NCBI GenBank assembly: GCA_003116975.1
Contig: BGKB01000181.1
Location: 1 to 64,000 of the forward strand
Length of the DNA: 64,000 nt
From: Aurantiochytrium sp. KH105
Taxonomy: Eukaryota; Sar; Bigyra; Thraustochytrida; Thraustochytriidae
Direction of reading: 5' to 3'
Under the pieces are notes generated by a model. It searched no databases. It saw nothing but the letters and a program-made list of their open reading frames with translations, and was not told where the DNA came from. Positions within the stretch are counted from its first letter, which is position 1; the number at the start of each line of letters is the position of its first letter. The translations under genes were made by a program, and so were the position numbers. Positions 60,701 to 64,000 of the stretch are shown one piece after another.

Positions 60701-63700
60701 TTTCAGTACCGCAAGCTTGCGGAAAACATCATCAATGGCCGACTTCACTGTCTCCGCGGCTCGATGAAGCCTGGAAGCTACGATCGCTTCGTGTCCGAGA
60801 TTGCGTTTTACCTTCGACACTACGCCCTCGCGGCCCAAGCAAAGGGAATTGGCTTTGTCACAGAGCTTATTTGCCATGACCTTTCGGTGCTCTGTATGAC
60901 AGCCATTCGTCGCAACGCAAAGTGTCATGACCAGCTCTTTGGTCATTTTCTGCGTGCATTTAGTCGTGAAACGCAAGTCGGAAGACGCGGCATACGTCGC
61001 GCTCAGATTAAGCTGGCAGGATACTACATTACGCAGAAGCGCCGTGTCTTTGTCGACCTCCTTTTCGAGGAAATCCTCACCGAGCAGCACACGGACCATA
61101 TCGTGCGCGCGTATGCCGAGCTGTGCGCACCAGAGGTCTCGCTGGACTTTTGGGAGGTCAATGAGCGCAACTACAATATTGACCACATGGTTCCTGCTCA
61201 CCATGAAGCTGTCGGTGAATTCCTCCAACGATTTCCGAGCGAGCTGCGCGATCGCTGTATCGAGTTCGAGCGGCGCATTCACCAGCGCACCAATGTAAAA
61301 GCGGCAGAAGCGACAAACAGCGATCTCAAAGCCGAAACAAGCTTTGGGAGCAAGCAAAATAGTCTTGTCGCCGTCTTTAGCGGGTTCTCTCGCGACATTG
61401 TATTGCGTGCACGTCAGAGTGAGAAACACGCGCGAAGGAGGCAGGCCAGGGAAGCGAAGAAGCACGTTTCCATGAAGCAAATGCGAACCCGAATGGGTAG
61501 TACAAGGCGGATGCTTGCAGATCGGCAGCTGAGCAGTCTTGCGTTTTCCAAAATGCCGAAAGGCAGCAAGGTCGCGGACACGGCCTCGGGTAGCACAAAG
61601 GAAAGCCAGATGAATGCCAGCGAGTCCATGGCAAACGCGAGTCAAAAGGCGTGGTTCATCGTTGTTCTTCTCGCTGCCATCGCCCTAGCTCTGACGGCAC
61701 TCACCCTTTTACTCGAAGGTCAACGCGTCGATTACATTGTCCGCTTCATCGACGACACCGAGCCAGAAGATCGGCAGCAGAACCTGAAAACGATGGCCAA
61801 AGCCTCCGTTGTCATTTTTTGCATTGTCCTCACACCGACTCTAATCATGCTGCAAATTAACTCCCGCCACCTTCTCGGTGTCATCGCCGAACAGTTCTTT
61901 CAAGATCGCCGGGTGTCTACTCTGCTCACGTACTACACAATCGCTGCTGTCTACTGTATGTGTGCGCACTACGTCGCCTCTGAGGATTACGCGCCCAAGA
62001 TTGCGCTTCTCATCAGTGGTTTCATCGTCGCATCACTCATCACCTTTCTTTTCCCCTACTTTGCCATTGTTTTTGAGTTTCTCGATCCGCAAGGCGTCAT
62101 TGTACGCATGCTGCGGCGGTCTATGGCGGTGACCGTGGCGAGCAAAATAGATAATCAGCCGACCCTGGATCAGATTGTTGCAAATCAAACATTACTAAAC
62201 AAGCTGCTGCAGCAATTGACAGGCTTTGCCGGAGCATCACTCCAAGACAAGGACAAGAACAACTTCACAAATGTCGTACGGATCCTCTCGGCATTCGTGG
62301 AATTTTATCTTCCCCTCAAGATCGACCTCGATCCACGATGGTTCGAAGCAACGGGACGCCACTTGCGCATTTCGCAAGATTTCGCTTCTCTTGAGCCAGA
62401 ACAGCTGCTTCAGATGACGGAGCAGCGCTGTTGGGTGGAAGTCAAGCTCCTACGGCAGTTTCTTGGTCTCTTCAACGAGGCACTTTCCAGCATGCAAGAG
62501 AGCTGTTTTCTTATCGCGATTGAGACAGTAAAAATGGGCCAGCTCGCGATCGAAGTGCTCGACTACCAGACTATCGAAGTCGTCATCAAGATGCTCAACA
62601 CGTATATTCGCTCATGCCTCAACAAACGAGCTATTCGCGCCGTGTACAACACCTTACATCAATACCGTCAATTTGCTGAGCTGCTCATCGTGTCGTCGTC
62701 GGGCGAGCACCAAGTGCTCAATCGATTTGCGATCAGCATCGCCCAGTACCTTCGGTATTATGGGTCCGTAGCAGCGGCCATGCACCTCGACTTTATTGTC
62801 CAGGTGATTGCCTTTGATCTGGCGCGTATTTGTGAGACAGCCTTTGCATTGGGTTTCGACAACTTCAAGACGAATGATCGAACGCTTGCCGAGTTGCTCG
62901 CGCTCTTTGACACCCTGCAGCCTGCGCAAGGCGAAGGCGAATCTGCGAACAGCGGCATCGCTCGTCGAGATGCCGTCTGCGCTGAACATGCAACGAATGT
63001 GGAATCGATCGCCCGAGCTTGCATCTGCTTGTCAACGCTATACCTCGAAATGGAGGACACCCACAGGGCGCACATCATTATTGACAAGCTCAATGAAGCC
63101 TGCCAACCCGTCTTGCTGCAGCGCGCTCGAGACAAGATCGAACGTTGCACTGAGCGCGATTTTTGGGAGGCAAATGACCGCGGGTCGAACTTTGACTACC
63201 TACCCAGCTCGCGGCGCGCCAAGCTCCTCGACCTTTTCCTGGAACTTCACAACGGCGAGGAGCGCCTGCGCAAACGCGAATCTGCACTTATCGCGACAGG
63301 CGAGGATGCCTTGGCGCCAACACCCACGCCATCACGGAATGAGTCGCTCATGCTGAGTGCTTTTGCACAGAGCGAAGCCAAAACTGCTTCGATGCCAAAG
63401 TGGAAGTCTGGGGTGCCGAGCATGTCGGCGATCAGCTTTGCGCGTGCGGCCATGATGCGCAAGGTGAATCGTATTCGCGAGGCTCGGGCACAACACGAGG
63501 AAGCCCAAGCAAAGATTGAGATTGCTGCAGAAGACGCCATGGTCAAGGAGGAAGACCTCGCGGCTCTGGCATCTTTTGACGAGGCAGGGGACCAGGTCGA
63601 AAACGATAGACGCAGTTCAAAACAAAGAGGCTCGGTCTTGGCCATGGCCAGTGCAATGAAGAAGCGCCAGTCTCGTCGGGGAAGCGCTTCCGCACTCTTG

Positions 63701-64000
63701 GATCTCTATCCAAGCGCAAACAGAAATGCTGCCACCCCGTCGCAAGTGTCGAATCGAGGTACCGAGCATCGAGGAAGTCTCGTGACGGACTCGAGCATTC
63801 TGGCCTCAGACCTGAGTTTGGCGCAAACAGGACAGCGCGAGGGAGGGGCTGCACACAATCCTTCTCCGGGATTTGCGGGAGCAGCTCGTCGGCGGCAATC
63901 GCATGGCCCGATCAAGCTCCGAAATGGGAATCCAACGCGTCGTCCAATGTGGTCGAAGTCTTCTGGAGACTCATCAAAGAGTCACTCTTCAGGCGTGCGT
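54731..64000 (+). CDS. Giant four-unit membrane protein, DUF2254-like units, 3' end outside window
   Basis: Open frame of 3090 codons from the ATG (GTAGAATGTC) to the last base; no stop, so partial. Four repeated units follow one plan: four TM helices; a helical segment ending in an aromatic W-x-EWK-type motif (RVWGEWKIL about 376, RVWFEWKVL about 1245, RTWVEWKLL about 1913, RCWVEVKLL about 2565); a GIRRAQxKL motif (about 691, 1422, 2086; degenerate in unit 4); and an FWE/YWE motif (about 741, 1470, 2138, 2811). TM clusters begin near residues 67, 913, 1642 and 2306. The first TM unit (SSFVVLQMFAANF, SLFFRDRGVFLILAF) resembles the bacterial DUF2254 membrane family as I remember it. Linkers are Ser/Arg/acidic-rich and vary in length. 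Unit 1 also carries a phosphosite-rich insertion. Function unknown; channel, transporter or mechanosensor are only guesses. Confidence 0.85.
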   Translation, partial: MSSRAESVKVHAADDLSHVRTRTSDEAGFQSIAGVEELGGGQTANAKESLQMDHEAGNNAIVRLPRDFFKFYLIPVGLLPTVAFVAQAGLVALDGSNEVGNAAFDVAQTRATLDAIARDIVIILGLLVTSSFVVLQMFAANFLTHTISLFFRDRGVFLILAFICMSAIFCMVLDALTTDEFHISVAIRVAYTLRMLSLSITFPYFNFLVNFLSPESLINQVCRTAIDCLTNLGNLSSGARAAAPGLGTDLDAERDEVPVMSVASTQSFRETSRRFVAGAVFEKSQRARELRILQHQVEWINAVELLTDIGLSTLKQKDKENANNAMLSLYTVACEYSQAKTAETLPKQWYDLSSTIRARPDFSSLSADALESMVSKRVWGEWKILRAYQLLLETSNILDLPNLCGLAAFYTRKVGELAAQKGHREVVELCIKFLNTYIAYLIYVKNVQVLSGVLNEYRELGVEIVRMDAFYYNMIKEIDDTLNDFQSQGSRLVKQSILLTRKSIRGHYGNAALSSTSLDPTTLSLQHGRRSRASVSTRRPSAFGSVAERQSRRFSLESNGGIVAAAPSDGKGFGRGRLSSIFQKLGNNFASRPGDAEAQSAAHLRAMKAKFINQKLHYHRMLSTIASDLRQHLVASSDRNLGYIAETIAHDMGEICAEAYKNECDAHEAVVAVFLTLDDTQTEASQRQTHRGIRRAQVKLATYYLVGKDIDLAKEIHEDMDEEPAFRIRQIYRELVAMDTESFWEISFRSRNLDYLEPMYKEQLKTFFGWFEDFNFEKANKTDASLFDYAKVATNMGVDEDEDDDEEDGNDDAGIVGHASLGEDTSYGKRRSDDEEVDEEEAAIISAEVSVSERSEARRRTRASIDIRRQSILIEGARRHSVFNADTRHGVEEINKQFNTLRWRLQLYGEDSLPRIFAGTAVYVACCAVIGYAMDLGISPGFVLASTADQERTNNILSGMAVASALLFVVLCVSSMIILQLVAARYKFHPDMLSFLRDPILYGILSQILLACMLCTTAMINASASYIPTRTIRVIMVLITLNLVLLIVYFVRLFFILQPDSILNNIQRRTLHHVADAVDRSARLRSLRSMASSSDVTGDAKKQRQQHKVVPGSPSSAGGAGGASSRERRDKSKGDRYAVPETSNKDRSLNAQQRRLEKVRAEVWHHQFQAHEHIKRICDFAFACVHESDEANLTKAISMLLVIIKEYAAVKSQLPEEWFEVRGLLRRTSDFINFSAYRITRVTNQRVWFEWKVLAQYLLIFEECLKMGRVDACQAVCLKTGAIAKGFIRANETNAYRVAINFINTFMRRAINSKNNEIAIKIVTQNQNLLQEIIFTKFDERTPPLIQEKWRALISDQGQYQKYYAQVAMVKGLGPIAEQVATALGHVCSVALEVDELVHIDMLELLLTVDDTADEDQDSLVGIRRAQAKLGLKYILTDNESFARMVASDFEVETHKRLKDIVDELLSTNRAEYWEVSENGVPSEFLSADEKLELPKFFRFVEEEKAAEEANNPTGASQAPSLAPYIEEAIQRHQLGTEGDFDFRPRTKSPDDASFGLRKRENTVSEEASQRSGGTMRRASFARRPLSMSKPNSMLVGSSSIAKRHSMMLGSSASSVLQAGFEETQLDDFLNAILDQVQGSLQVKELCCRLLVPICIALMIASSLLALSLSGDSIAYPPEETLDSATFEHKNVWSTAHDPKDTTLPAELVIRVFSVVIMCSLIALQKSASRVVRHVWMLFRSTRWVQCIWLLNLGAVTMAVWNTGLSVEVPRPSAALASLLLASVSIMTLYPYFSYFFVFLDEDRLLTHVVLQDLKMLGDMARCKTAHTVKDMLQLVRATQRVSDFASSTIRVKDKTNAYKSLTALFCLARCYANIKADLPPAFFDSFLEHPALKSLSDFSRLSPEYRQVISADRTWVEWKLLRHFLFLFQESIGHLDEACYRIVISTRELAESALRKGDLPLFDLCIKFINTFVRVALDRFHIRLVYNITFQYRKLAENIINGRLHCLRGSMKPGSYDRFVSEIAFYLRHYALAAQAKGIGFVTELICHDLSVLCMTAIRRNAKCHDQLFGHFLRAFSRETQVGRRGIRRAQIKLAGYYITQKRRVFVDLLFEEILTEQHTDHIVRAYAELCAPEVSLDFWEVNERNYNIDHMVPAHHEAVGEFLQRFPSELRDRCIEFERRIHQRTNVKAAEATNSDLKAETSFGSKQNSLVAVFSGFSRDIVLRARQSEKHARRRQAREAKKHVSMKQMRTRMGSTRRMLADRQLSSLAFSKMPKGSKVADTASGSTKESQMNASESMANASQKAWFIVVLLAAIALALTALTLLLEGQRVDYIVRFIDDTEPEDRQQNLKTMAKASVVIFCIVLTPTLIMLQINSRHLLGVIAEQFFQDRRVSTLLTYYTIAAVYCMCAHYVASEDYAPKIALLISGFIVASLITFLFPYFAIVFEFLDPQGVIVRMLRRSMAVTVASKIDNQPTLDQIVANQTLLNKLLQQLTGFAGASLQDKDKNNFTNVVRILSAFVEFYLPLKIDLDPRWFEATGRHLRISQDFASLEPEQLLQMTEQRCWVEVKLLRQFLGLFNEALSSMQESCFLIAIETVKMGQLAIEVLDYQTIEVVIKMLNTYIRSCLNKRAIRAVYNTLHQYRQFAELLIVSSSGEHQVLNRFAISIAQYLRYYGSVAAAMHLDFIVQVIAFDLARICETAFALGFDNFKTNDRTLAELLALFDTLQPAQGEGESANSGIARRDAVCAEHATNVESIARACICLSTLYLEMEDTHRAHIIIDKLNEACQPVLLQRARDKIERCTERDFWEANDRGSNFDYLPSSRRAKLLDLFLELHNGEERLRKRESALIATGEDALAPTPTPSRNESLMLSAFAQSEAKTASMPKWKSGVPSMSAISFARAAMMRKVNRIREARAQHEEAQAKIEIAAEDAMVKEEDLAALASFDEAGDQVENDRRSSKQRGSVLAMASAMKKRQSRRGSASALLDLYPSANRNAATPSQVSNRGTEHRGSLVTDSSILASDLSLAQTGQREGGAAHNPSPGFAGAARRRQSHGPIKLRNGNPTRRPMWSKSSGDSSKSHSSGVR

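Overview
The window looks like nuclear DNA of a GC-rich, gene-dense microbial eukaryote. The best guess is a stramenopile of the thraustochytrid/labyrinthulid type. This rests on cytosolic-type eukaryotic genes (Rab2, eukaryotic phenylalanyl-tRNA synthetase beta, SDS22, a RasGAP-like protein, an MA3/W2 translation factor), on very long uninterrupted coding regions with only one convincing spliceosomal intron (in the isopropylmalate dehydrogenase gene), on TmcB-like and fusion-type 7TM receptors, and on microsatellite-rich spacers. The lineage is an inference; no rRNA or tRNA gene is visible to anchor it.

Layout. 1-2010 is a spacer. 2011-4824 (+) encodes a receptor joining a bacterial-style PhnD/TtrS-like ligand-binding module to a class C-like 7TM bundle. 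It converges on Rab2 (5386-6030, -). Next come phenylalanyl-tRNA synthetase beta (7187-9058, -), a coiled-coil protein (9718-10950, -), a helical protein ending in a CaaX box (12362-14302, +), a small Ser-rich protein (15746-16144, +), spliced leuB (16853-18286, -), a Cys-rich membrane protein (19125-20075, +), a NagD-like HAD phosphatase (20598-21695, +), a MORN-adenylate kinase fusion (22248-23477, -), a DUF2009/UPF0652 protein (24332-26377, -), a divergent RasGAP (28625-30265, +), an RlmL-like THUMP methyltransferase (30626-31861, +) and a 1718-residue TmcB-like membrane/TPR/PAS protein (32158-37314, -). After a 3.6 kb gene-poor spacer come a possible DCAF15-like protein (40944-42491, +), a PPPDE-UBL-PUB-STI1-UIM protein (43595-45556, +), an eIF4B/eIF4G-like hybrid (45881-48769, -), SDS22 (49751-50935, -) and a repeat coiled-coil protein with a degenerate THAP-like head (51599-53053, +). 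The last 9.3 kb (54731 to the right edge, +) is one open frame for a giant membrane protein made of four repeated units.

There is no operon logic, as expected for a eukaryote. Themes are sensing at membranes (7TM receptor, TmcB-like protein, four-unit giant), small-GTPase traffic and signalling (Rab2, RasGAP), translation (PheRS, eIF4-like, rRNA methylase) and ubiquitin/p97 biology (PPPDE-UBL-PUB, DCAF15-like). The strongest candidates for something undescribed are the four-unit giant protein, whose 4-TM unit recalls bacterial DUF2254 proteins; the TtrS-like/GPCR chimaera; the five-domain PPPDE protein; and the eIF4B-MA3-W2 hybrid. Non-coding DNA carries recurrent 5-bp-period microsatellites, a repeated palindrome-like decamer, and a CAAGATG start context shared by several conserved genes.
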